From Chara braunii (taxonomy: Eukaryota > Streptophyta > Charophyceae > Charales > Characeae), in assembly GCA_003427395.1 (NCBI GenBank), contig BFEA01000146.1, positions 1,853,997 to 1,874,052 on the forward strand: 20,056 bases of DNA, in the 5' to 3' direction. Below the pieces are notes generated by a model that saw only the letters and a list, made by a program, of their open reading frames with translations, searched no databases and was not told the DNA's origin. This document shows, one piece after another, positions 8,058 to 16,263 of this stretch. Positions within the stretch are counted from its first letter, which is position 1. Every line of letters starts with the position of its first letter. The position numbers and the translations under genes were made by a program.

Positions 8058-9777
8058 TTGTCTACAAGATCCAAGGTGCGGTTAATAGCACCATTGCCCT
8101 TCATCGACCAGTTTGACTTCTTCCCCGATCACATTCCGAGAAAGTCAAACCATTTTGTGAACGCTCTTTCACGGCGTCCTGAGAGTCGTATCGTGGTCTA
8201 CTCGACATTCGAGATAGACGACGACTTGCAAGACAACTTCATCAGCGGCTATCAAGTGGACCCCAAGTTTCGTGAAAAGTACTTGAATTGCTCCTCTCCA
8301 AATCTAGCGTCATTGCACTATCGGATCCAAAAGGGATATTTGCTAGTCCACTCATGCAGGAAGGATCTTTTTTGTGTGTCGAGTGACCCACACTTGCGTA
8401 CGCGGCTTCTTGGTGAGTTCCACGACACTCCAGCCACCGGACACTTTGGAGTCAATCGTACGATTGGACGACTTCGTGAGCACTTTTGGTTGCCCGACCT
8501 TCTCCGTGATGTCACACGCTATTGCGAGTCATGTGAGGTTTGACGATGTTACAAACCCCGCAATCATCGTTCGTTCGGCGAGTTGTGACCATTACTGATC
8601 CCCTTAAGACGAAGGGAAGCGATTGACATGGACATTTCCGGGTCGTTCACCAAGCACAAAACCGGTGTGGATGAGATTCTCACGGTGGTCCATTGGCTCA
8701 CAAGGTTCGCCATGTTTTTGCCTTGCCGCTGTCACGCCAAGGCACCAGAGCTGGCCGAGGTTCTTTACGCCGGTTAGATTCGTACGAAGGGTTAACCCAA
8801 GGAGATCGCTTGCGACCGTGACACTCGGTTCATGTTTGGTTTTTGGTTGGCGGTCATCAAACCATGGGGCTCATCTCTCAAACTGAGTTCAGCTCGCCAC
8901 TCACAAACCGATGGCTAAACGAAGAGGGCGCATCAAACCACACAGTTTCTTCTTCATACTTTTATCCGTCCCGACTAAAAGGATTGGGTTGAGCGGCTTC
9001 CGGATGTCGAGTTGGCATATAACTCGTCCATTCATCCGGCTATCGGGATGTTGCCCTTTGAGTTTGAGCATAGCTCGCCAGTCACTTCTCCGTTGGACAT
9101 GATTATCCCACAAGGGACTGAGAGCAACGACCACCTTGTCTTTATTCGACGGATGCAAGAGTTTTTTTGTCAAGGCATGCGACCAGATGTTGAAGACGTA
9201 GCAACGCATGAGCCAACAGGCCAATCGCCAACGTCTTCCCTGTCCATTTCGAGCCGGCGACCTAGTTTGGGTCTCCGCCGCGGAATTAAGCCTCAAACAA
9301 CATATCTTTCGCAAGCTCCTTCCGAAATTGATGGGGCCTTGGCGCATTGTGGCACCCGTTGGGGATGCGCCTGAAGGACCTTCATTCGTCATTCAGGTGC
9401 CCGCCCACTTGCCCGTCTACCTAGTTTTTCATTGTTCTAAGTTAGCTCTGTTCCTTTCAGCAGAACATGACGACTTTCCCGGGCGACGATCGCAAGACCC
9501 ACCCTCCAAGGATGGTTTTCAGGAGGTCAGCGACATCATCTCCCTGTGATGCTACGACAATAAGCCGGCCGAGTACTTGGTACATTTTTCTTATTGTAGT
9601 CATAAGGTTGACCGTTGGTTGACCTGTGTGGAACTTCAGGGGACAGCCCCTGACGTCCTCGCACGTTATGAATGCAAACTACAAGGCAAGTCGGTACCTT
9701 CGGCTCCACTCAGTCCTCACCCCCAGGTTCCACCATCAGATCGTCAGCTTCGCACTCGACCCACCTTGACCTCATAA
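8058..9777 (+). pseudogene. Ty3/gypsy chromovirus pol fragment (RNase H end, integrase, chromodomain)
   Basis: 3' half of a Ty3/gypsy pol, whose integrase inserts element cDNA into chromosomes. The order is the RNase H tail with the family's DALSRRP-like motif (NALSRRPE, about 8170); the HHCC zinc finger (EFHDTPATGHFGVNRT, YCESC, about 8415-8537); the integrase core from MDISGSF (8628) through CDRDTRF (about 8808); DWVERLPDVELAYN (about 8982); GDLVWVSAAELSL (about 9257); GPWRIVAP (about 9332); and a chromodomain-like end (EYLVHFSY, DRWLTCVELQG) to a TAA at 9775-9777. Breaks: in-frame stops at 8541, 8586, 8775, 8793, 8916 and 8976, a frameshift at the T run near 9161, a TAG near 9197 and a TGA at 9547. 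Where the third catalytic residue is expected (TDGQTER) it reads TDG-stop-TKR, so the Glu is Lys. Everything upstream (RT, protease, gag, 5' LTR) is absent. Family call is secure. Confidence 0.85.
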
Positions 9778-9787
9778 GGAGGGGGGG
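9778..9787 (+). promoter_or_regulatory. Polypurine tract (plus-strand primer)
   Basis: GGAGGGGGGG lies directly after the pol stop codon and directly before the TGGTTAC that I take as the 3' LTR start. This is the expected place and composition for a retrotransposon polypurine tract. Confidence 0.6.
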
Positions 9788-10421
9788 TGGTTACATGCCG
9801 AGCCTGCACATGGGCCCCATTTTGGGGGCCCGACGGTTGCTGGGGTTCCCCAGGCCGCACGCCCTTCGGACACATGCCCGAGAGGTCCACGACTGACCCT
9901 TAGGCCGCATGATTCGATTTGACATATCATTTATTTATTTATTTATTTACTGTCCTACTTTTGTCCGTTCATGCGTTGTTTCGGACCTGCAGTCCCCAAG
10001 GCCGCGGCTTGGGCGAAGTTCACCAGGAGGCAGGCCTCCCTGGGCCAGGTACAGGGTCTGGATGTCCGGTCGGGACCCAGACCCAGTACACCCACGTTTT
10101 GAGCACGGACTGTAGGCACACAGAGGCAGATCGGTCGGCCCAGCGCTACTTATAGTTGGGCTACAGCTGGGCAGACACAGTTGGAATAGCTCACTTCTTG
10201 GGCGACACGCTGCTGGAGCAACGCTTCGACACTACAGTGCTACGCAAGGAGCTAGAGGTAGTCTAAGAGGTGTAGGTAGGTAGAGGGGCGGACGCTGTCG
10301 GTGCGAATACCCTTACAAGGGTATCCGCCGTGATTTTTGCAAGAGACAGGAAAATAAGTCTGTTTGAAAAGTTTAATTATACTGTGCGAAGCGCGGCTGC
10401 GTCGGTGAGTTCCGTTTACCA
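9788..10421 (+). mobile_element. Candidate 3' LTR of the Ty3/gypsy element
   Basis: Begins TGGTTAC after the polypurine tract. A TG…CA end with partly inverted terminal bases is available at TTTACCA (10415-10421), giving about 634 bp. Inside are an (ATTT)n run (about 9928-9948), a TATA-like CTTATAGT near 10148 and a perfect 8-bp inverted repeat ATACCCTT-AC-AAGGGTAT (10307-10324). There is no 5' LTR in the window to compare with, so the right boundary is an inference. Confidence 0.45.
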
Positions 10422-11960
10422 AATAAGTTGACTAGAGTAAAGAGTGTGTGGGGGCGCAGATTGGAGGCGCGCGTGATCTCCTTTTTTTTTTTTTTTTTTT
10501 TTTTTGACTGTGAAAACCGGCATTAATTGTCGGCCATATTTTTATTCTTTTGAATAAAGTAGGGGCCACCTTGAGATTGGTATGCTTTTCGGTGACATAT
10601 GCGTATGTACGGAGGACGACATCGATGATAATGTAACGTTGGAAACGTTTCGAAACACTCGCTCGATGCACAGTATCCGTTTATTTAGGTGCTCGTAACA
10701 ACTATACCTCGACTTGGGCCTGGCGCTGGTGGCTACAGTATTGGACTTCCATCGGAGAGATTCAGGGATCGAGATCGAGCAGCGACGACGCAAGGATATC
10801 ACAGTAGCGCAAAGGGGTCGGAGGGTTGAGGGTCCGACAGGGCTATTCCCTTTGGTTTTGCCGTTGGCGGCGTTGGCGTGGTGCTATCATATCCCTTTTT
10901 CCTTATTCATCATACTCTGACGGTGATTGTCATATTATTATTTTGCTCCGGCGCCCTTTTGACTCAGACGCGACGCTGAATCTGGAGGTCGTTGCGGCAG
11001 ACGGGGGCCCCGGGCGCGTGCTCCCTTTTGATCGGCCTACGGGCCCCTGCATATCCAGGATGTTGGCACAAGTCATCTGCTTGGCCCTCTTGAAAATGCG
11101 GACGGAGGAGTTCAAAACGCATGCAAGCCGGGTGGATGGTCGGTCCACGAAGCGGTAGAAAGTCTGAGTGACGGGGTTGCTGCAGATGCACCATATGCCA
11201 GCCGTGATCTATTGAGAAAGTGTGGAGTATGAGTAGGCCGTAGGGCCCCGGAAAACAGGTGTACTAAACCTAAGTGGGGCGTGGCCAGGGTCACGGAGGC
11301 GAGATAGCAGGTTGTGTGTGGCGGGTCATACGAAAATCCCTTGTTACTACAGTCGTCAAAGTTCTCATGTGAGGGTTTGCTAGCGCCAGCAAGGCCTGCG
11401 CAAGGATTCCGCGGGGTGGTGGAGTAGGCTTGGTCAAGCCGCGGCTGAAGGATATACCTCCCACCGGCCGCGACTTGCAGTAGGGGGCTTGGGGTAGGTT
11501 GCGCCTTTGATCCGAGAGGGGTAGGGAATTGTGCCACTGCCACAGTAGGCATAGTAGGCCAGGAGTACCGGGGCGGAGATACGTGGCCCGCTGAGTAGGC
11601 TGTTCGCCAAGCTTGGGTATAGAGGCGAAAGACTAATCGAACAGTCTAGCAGTTGGCTTTCCCTGAAATTTTCTCAGGAACCGACGCCGACTGGAGAGCT
11701 GCTCCTTGCCGCTATCGAAGCAAGTGATCTCAAGGGAACGAAGCGGGCCACCGTAGAGATGCGGTAAGTGCGGCTAGCGGAGTGATGGGCGCTCCAACAA
11801 TGGAGTGTGAGAGCGGAGTGGCGGGCGCCAAGGTAGTAAAAACGAGGCAGCGGAAAAAGAGAAGGATTTGGTCGCAGAATAGTGTCGAGGTACATTCGGG
11901 AATGAAGAAGATGGGAAGGTAGCTATGGCGAAGGAGAGAAACGGGTAGCGTGCTCATTCT
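10422..11960. other. No gene recognised
   Basis: Moderately GC-rich sequence with a T24 run (10482-10505). Short frames occur on both strands, the longest on the minus strand at 11112-11552 (146 codons, Pro-, Thr- and Ser-rich, no recognisable motif). GAGTAGGC words recur between 11230 and 11600. Nothing here supports a confident gene. Confidence 0.4.
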
Positions 11961-12059
11961 GTGAGGAAATTAGGCGAGAAAGGGGGCGTTTCCAAGGTTT
12001 TGAAGGCGGACGAGTACAAATCTGTTGTTAATTTTAGAGCCAAATTAGTAGATTGGTAG

Positions 12060-12285
12060 GAGCGGAAAAGAGAAGGTGCTGCGCGGAGCTATGGAAATGG
12101 CGGAGTCGAAGCCACGTAACTCACCCAATTTCCATCAGAATCGAGTGGTTTGAAGTACTGCACAGGGGTTTTCGACCATTATGAGTTTATTGGTAAGGTT
12201 AGCTTGGGACGAAAGTTAATAAGGTAAAAGGTAGAAAGAGGAAGGTGTGCGCCGAGCTATGGAAAAGTGAAGAGGGGAAGTGGTA
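12060..12285. repeat. Diverged direct repeat, period about 168 bp
   Basis: The segment around GGAGCTATGGAAA (GAGCTATGG at 12086) is repeated at 12254 (CGAGCTATGGAAAA), both preceded by AGAG(G)AAGGTG and followed by a purine-rich GAAG run. Noncoding. Confidence 0.55.
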
Positions 12286-12489
12286 TGGTTAGGTTGCTTC
12301 TTGACGAAGTCGAGTAAGATGGGATGGTCTGACTATAGCTTATCATAACTGAAGAGAGTATCAATTAAGAATAAACATGTGGTAAGAAGGGGCAGGTTGG
12401 ACCTCGATCTAAGTTGATCAGTCCGTTCATATGCTACCTTATTAGACTAAGGGCATGACAATTATATATAATTTGGATACTTAAACAAT

Positions 12490-12650
12490 TCAGGGCAACT
12501 AGGGTGGCCTAGTCATGTGCCCAGAGAAGAGAAAAATTGTTGTGCCCTGTGTTTGTGTATATTCTAGCTGAGTTAGGCAGGTTCCCATTAGTTTGGGTGG
12601 CCTAGCTTTATGCCTTATGTAAGCTGGGTATAAGGGCATAAATCATTGAA
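12490..12650. repeat. Pair of GGGTGGCCTAG modules
   Basis: GGGTGGCCTAG occurs at 12502 and 12595. The first sits in a stem where GGGCA-ACTAG pairs with CTAGT and TGCCC around a short loop (12493-12522). The second keeps only a GGCA…TGCC pairing. AAGGGCAT also occurs before the first copy and after the second (about 12449 and 12629). Confidence 0.45.
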
Positions 12651-12865
12651 AGATTACGAACTATTGTTTGTTAAGATAACTTTGGGGATGGTGAGAGTAC
12701 TTACCTTTGTGGTTTGGCCTGCATGTGACTGAGTGAGATTACTACTTAGTCTGAGTTTCGTTGACAGGTAGTTGCTTTAGATGCTCGTCACGTGCGAGAG
12801 TCATAGGAATTAGTTTCAATTCCTGCATTTTCTGAGCTAAGTTTTTTTTTACTTAGGTTAGGATC

Positions 12866-13605
12866 TTTTATTTATACTTGGTCTTGTATAAATCTTAGTA
12901 AGCCACTTTCTCTACGGGAAGCGCTGCCGAAATTTCTACAAAACCAAGGAGTTAATTAGATTTTATTTTTTTTCAGGGTCAAACTTCTCTGACTCTTTGG
13001 CTCAGTAAAAATCTGGAACAACTCCCTTCTAAAGGGAGTGCTGCCCAAATTTTCGCTAATTCAAGGAGTTAAACAAAATTAGACCTTGAAAAGTCAAAGT
13101 CATTTTAGATTCTGAATTTAGCTTTGTACAAATTTTGGGATAACACTTTCTCTACGGAAAGCGCTGTAGAAATTTCTACAAATCTAAAAGAGTCAGTTAA
13201 ATTTTGTCTTAGTTGAACTCAGATCTTGTTTCCTGAGTTCGTATATGACTTAGTAAAAATATGGGAAGTCTCCCTTTCTAAAAGACAGTGTTGCCCAAAT
13301 TTTTGCTAATTCAGGAAGTTAGACAAAATTTGACTCTGAAAGAGTGAAGATTATTTTTGCTTGTCTTAGTTGAACTCAGATCTTGTTTCCTGAGTTCGTA
13401 TATGACTTAGTAAAAATATGGGAAGTCTCCCTTTCTAAAAGACAGTGTTGCCCAAATTTTTGCTAATTCAGGGAGTTAGACCAAATTTGACCCTGGAAGA
13501 TTGAAGGTTATTTTTGCTTTCATATTTGGGCCGATATAAATTCTAAAAAGACACTTTTCCTACGGGAAGCGCTACCGAAATTTTTCTAGTTTAGAGGAGT
13601 TAGAT
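12866..13605. repeat. Tandem array of about six ~120-bp units, each with a small hairpin
   Basis: A core of the form hairpin, then GxGCTGCC-AAATTT, then an AAGGAGTTA-like word recurs six times. Its GxGCTGCC anchor is near 12921, 13039, 13161, 13288, 13445 and 13569, so spacings are about 118, 122, 127, 157 and 124 bp. Two core types occur. One has CTCTACGGGAAGCGCTGCCGAAATT-like sequence (units 1, 3, 6). The other has CCCTTCTAAAGGGAGTGCTGCCCAAATTT-like sequence (units 2, 4, 5). Unit 2 has a perfect CTCCCTT-CTA-AAGGGAG stem. Units 4 and 5 are a recent 157-bp duplication. No open frame runs through the array. Confidence 0.8.
13205..13518. repeat. Recent 157-bp tandem duplication inside the array
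   Basis: TGTCTTAGTTGAACTCAGAT begins at 13205 and again at 13362. The first roughly 110 bases of the two copies appear identical; the last third differs at several positions. Confidence 0.9.
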
Positions 13606-14284
13606 TATATTTTGACAGGTGGCAATGCTGGCGATCCACTCTGCATAGAGGAGATTCTGCCAAAGCTCTACCTTCTTATTAGGCACTGACCTAGAGGTAG
13701 ACTCATGTTTAGTTAAGTAGAACGATCCTTGATGAAAACAAGATATGGAGATTACGTTCGACTTGGACTTATAGATCTAGCTTGGGGATTGGTCTGTCAT
13801 GTGTCACAGGTCCTCTTGATCGTTTAATTCAGGACCTGGACTAGATTCAGCTTGATCCTACGAGGATCATCTTCTGTTATTACTGATAACAGGTCGGTTG
13901 CCGATTCGTCGGTTTATGACTCAACCCAAATTCACTCTCAATACTCAACCTAAAAAGCTTTAGCCCTGGTAATTTTATTGTTTTGTCAAGGTTTCACCTG
14001 GATTTTTATTAAATGACCATTTACCAAAGGTACTGAGTATTTAACTATGGTTGGTTGGGCAGAGGCTGGGGCTTGCATGGTTAAAGCGAAGGGTACGAGT
14101 GTAGAGATAGGTTGGAGTTGACTCCATGTAGTGTGTGGACTCTTGTTTGACTCTTTGATGTGATTGCAGGTAGGTTCTGTGGTTCAATTTTTGGATTTGA
14201 CTGCCTGCGATCACACACATACATATGGTTGTGAGGAGTCTCACTGTGATTGTGAGAAGTGATCGTTACATACTTATTCCCCTT

Positions 14285-14317
<33 letters not shown>

Positions 14318-14590
14318 ATGTATACCTATGCTGGATGTTCGCGTGGCCTGAGGGGCCCGCGTACTAAGGATTTAATTAAGGGTTGTGATTGGGAAAAGAA
14401 GGAAGACCTCTCTATTTGTTTGTATGCTTCTTGAAGAATTCTTAGTCGGACGTTGGTCCTGGGCTTGGATTCGAGGTCCTTGTCCAGGACATCCCAAGCC
14501 CTAGACTCTGCATAGAAGGGATTACCCCTCGGGCAGAGCCTATTTGCCTTGCCTGTCGAGACACTCACGCCAAACTCGGAGGTCTCGCGG
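13606..14590. other. Noncoding, no gene recognised
   Basis: AT-rich, with short frames on both strands (14041-14244 and 14326-14568 on minus, 14225-14434 on plus) that lack any recognisable motif. A (TA)n-(TG)n microsatellite lies at about 14286-14320. A possible short seventh array-like core, CTCTGCATAGAG followed by ATTCTGCC, lies near 13640-13661. Confidence 0.4.
14286..14320. repeat. (TA)n / (TG)n microsatellite
   Basis: About 12 TA units followed by TG-rich sequence. Confidence 0.95.
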
Positions 14591-14595
14591 CGGCC

Positions 14596-14706
14596 GCACG
14601 GCTATTCCTTCAACCGTGCAATGTCGTGAAGGAGTAGACCTTCACGATACTTTGAGTCGGACACTTGAGTATCATAAGCGGTACTCGGATCCACGAAAGA
14701 CCGCTT
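14596..14706. ncRNA. Cluster of strong hairpins, possible structured RNA
   Basis: Three perfect stems follow one another: GCACGG/CCGTGC (14596-14601 with 14614-14619, loop 12), CGTGAAGG/CCTTCACG (14625-14632 with 14639-14646, loop 6) and AAGCGGT/ACCGCTT (14676-14682 with 14700-14706, loop 17). A fourth GAGTA/TACTC pairing (14667-14671 with 14682-14686) overlaps the third and would compete with it. No known RNA family is recognised, and there is no direct evidence of transcription or strand. Confidence 0.3.
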
Positions 14707-14907
14707 GATTATGGGCACTACATAGTACGCCATCATTGCGATTGCTTACGCATGCTTGCATTACGAGTCGGTATGAGTAGGCCCGACGTCCGCGCAGTTT
14801 TATACTAAGTATCGCGGGTGACGCCTATCCGATTTTTGCATTGGAAAGTTATGAGACAGCTACCGAGGGACTAGGAGCATGGTCACGTTGTTTGTTCAGT
14901 GTCATTC

Positions 14908-14940
14908 AATATATATATATATGTGCGTGTGTGTGTGTTT
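14908..14940. repeat. (TA)n / (GT)n microsatellite
   Basis: A short TA run leads into GT units just before the coding-like block. Confidence 0.9.
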
Positions 14941-15142
14941 TATAATGGCGTTTGCGTGGCGTGTGGGATGCGTCCTAGTCAACCGGCGACGAGTCGCGCT
15001 AGGACCTCAGCCCCCCAAGATGTCAGTTCGCGCGCAGGTTCGATAGAGGTGTAATACCGCGTGTACCCCCTATGCTACAGCGAACGAGAAAAGCCCTCGG
15101 CTGGTCCACCTCTGCGATTGCCATACGGATCTCCGCCGTTTG

Positions 15143-15511
15143 ATGCGATTTTTCTGCGACGAAGGTATCTGTACCGCCGCCACGTTTCGGATAGAAGGAA
15201 GCCCTCACGCGATAGTGTTCGCGGAGGTTACTGCAGTTCATCGACGAGCAGGTCCCAGAACGAGCCACGTCACCACAATGGCAGGATTCACCGGCGACAT
15301 CAGCTCGGTCAATCCGCAACGGCATATCGCGATCTTGGCCTCGCTGCGCCAGTGGACGGAGCAAGTGTCCAACGTGTGGCAGCACGTCCTCGCCCGGGAG
15401 GAGTATAACATCATCCCGATCTTTGCATCGGACCTTGACGGCATTCACCGATTACCGCGCGAACGGCCAGTTGCAATCCCAACCCTCGTATCCCTCCCCC
15501 GTCCCCAATGA
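15143..15511 (+). CDS. Hypothetical protein, first of three overlapping frames
   Basis: The frame is open from 15047. A good ATG lies at 15143 and the stop is the TGA at 15509-15511, giving 122 residues. I do not recognise the protein. It has mixed globular composition: a Cys-containing start (FFCDEGICTAATF), a hydrophobic strand-like HAIVFAEVTAV near residues 20-30, and a helix-like RHIAILASLRQWTEQVSNVWQHVL. Codon use favours C and G at third positions, unlike the repeats to the left. CTATGCTACAG ending at 15080 could be a splice acceptor, so the true 5' end may lie further upstream as an exon. Its stop overlaps the next frame's ATG (ATGA, 15508-15511). The opposite strand is also open (15023-15448), but that reading is Arg-rich and looks like a shadow. 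Confidence 0.4.
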   Translation: MRFFCDEGICTAATFRIEGSPHAIVFAEVTAVHRRAGPRTSHVTTMAGFTGDISSVNPQRHIAILASLRQWTEQVSNVWQHVLAREEYNIIPIFASDLDGIHRLPRERPVAIPTLVSLPRPQ

Positions 15512-16263
15512 ACCACGTTGTTCGTCTCGCTCCTCTCTCTACCTTTGGTCTCCCCTCTCTCTTCCCCATCTTCTGGCAATCCGATCTTCACCCCTCTCTT
15601 TCCCTCTCGTTCGAGCCTCTTTCAGTCCCTCTTATCCATCCTGGACATTGGCGATTGTGGCGCGAAACTTTTGAAGAACTATCATTTTGCTTGGCCAGAG
15701 TACAAGTGAAGTGGACGGGCACTATCGAGCACTCCACGTGGATCGAGAAGCCAGAGCTGCTGATCATACAGGGTTGGAGGACTAACGCGGAAGGATATCT
15801 TATTGGATTCCTCTTTGGATCGGTACGACCGGGTCGCCATCAGTTGATTGCACAGGAGCTCATCGCACCAATCGTGCAATTGGCGGACGATCTCTTGCCC
15901 GACATCTACTTCCAAAGCGACAACAGTCCTGCTCCGTACATTTTCGAGCGATCCTTGGATCCGTACCTTCAGTGGACTTCGTGCTTGGAGGAACCTAGGG
16001 ACGAGGATACCCTACCATCGCAGCAGGAGTATCTGAAGCCGTACGAGATCATCCCTTACGCCTTTTATCCGAGGGCAAAGGAAGTGGTGATCGACGACGA
16101 CGAAGAAGAAGATGGCAACCCTGCAGCCGCCACCTCAAGTACCGCGCGACGGAGACGGCGCCGATCTCCCTCCTCCACCAGCCCCACCCGTCCCCCAGTT
16201 CGCCCACGTACCAATGCGGGCGATAGGCCTTCGACCTCGGACGCTGCCTCGCCGACCCCTTGA
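15508..16263 (+). CDS. Hypothetical protein with acidic tract and basic tail, second overlapping frame
   Basis: 251 codons from the ATG at 15508. Residues 1-40 are Leu-, Pro- and Ser-rich. Residues about 45-190 look globular (HWRLWRETFEELSF, IQGWRTNAEGYLIGFLFGSV, LIAQELIAPIVQLADDLL). An acidic run VVIDDDEEEDG follows at about residues 194-204, then a disordered tail with six consecutive Arg near 215-220 and many Pro, Ser and Thr. The Arg-rich tail could be a nuclear targeting signal; that is inference. The first 190 bases are pyrimidine-rich and CTTGGCCAG (ending 15698) could be an acceptor, but joining it to the upstream frame at the obvious donors breaks the reading frame, so an unspliced reading is as likely. 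It overlaps the next frame by 152 nt. Family unknown. Confidence 0.45.
   Translation: MNHVVRLAPLSTFGLPSLFPIFWQSDLHPSLSLSFEPLSVPLIHPGHWRLWRETFEELSFCLARVQVKWTGTIEHSTWIEKPELLIIQGWRTNAEGYLIGFLFGSVRPGRHQLIAQELIAPIVQLADDLLPDIYFQSDNSPAPYIFERSLDPYLQWTSCLEEPRDEDTLPSQQEYLKPYEIIPYAFYPRAKEVVIDDDEEEDGNPAAATSSTARRRRRRSPSSTSPTRPPVRPRTNAGDRPSTSDAASPTP

Noticed and set aside
7769-8104. Minus-strand frames encoding Ile-Asn-Gln-Ser repeats
   Set aside because: A direct translation of the (TTGA)n microsatellite, which has no stops on that strand; no flanking protein-like sequence.
11112-11552. 146-codon minus-strand frame
   Set aside because: Pro/Thr/Ser/Ala-rich with no domain and overlapping frames of similar quality on both strands; no splice or promoter context.
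12866-13605. CRISPR array
   Set aside because: Units are diverged, about 120 bp long without unique spacers, and the genome is eukaryotic.
14460-14500. GGATTCGAGGTCC as a tRNA T-arm
   Set aside because: No acceptor, D-arm or anticodon stem can be folded around it.
15023-15448. 141-codon open frame on the minus strand
   Set aside because: Lies antisense to a + frame with better composition. Arg- and Gly-rich wording and absence of a continuing frame suggest a shadow, although it cannot be fully excluded.
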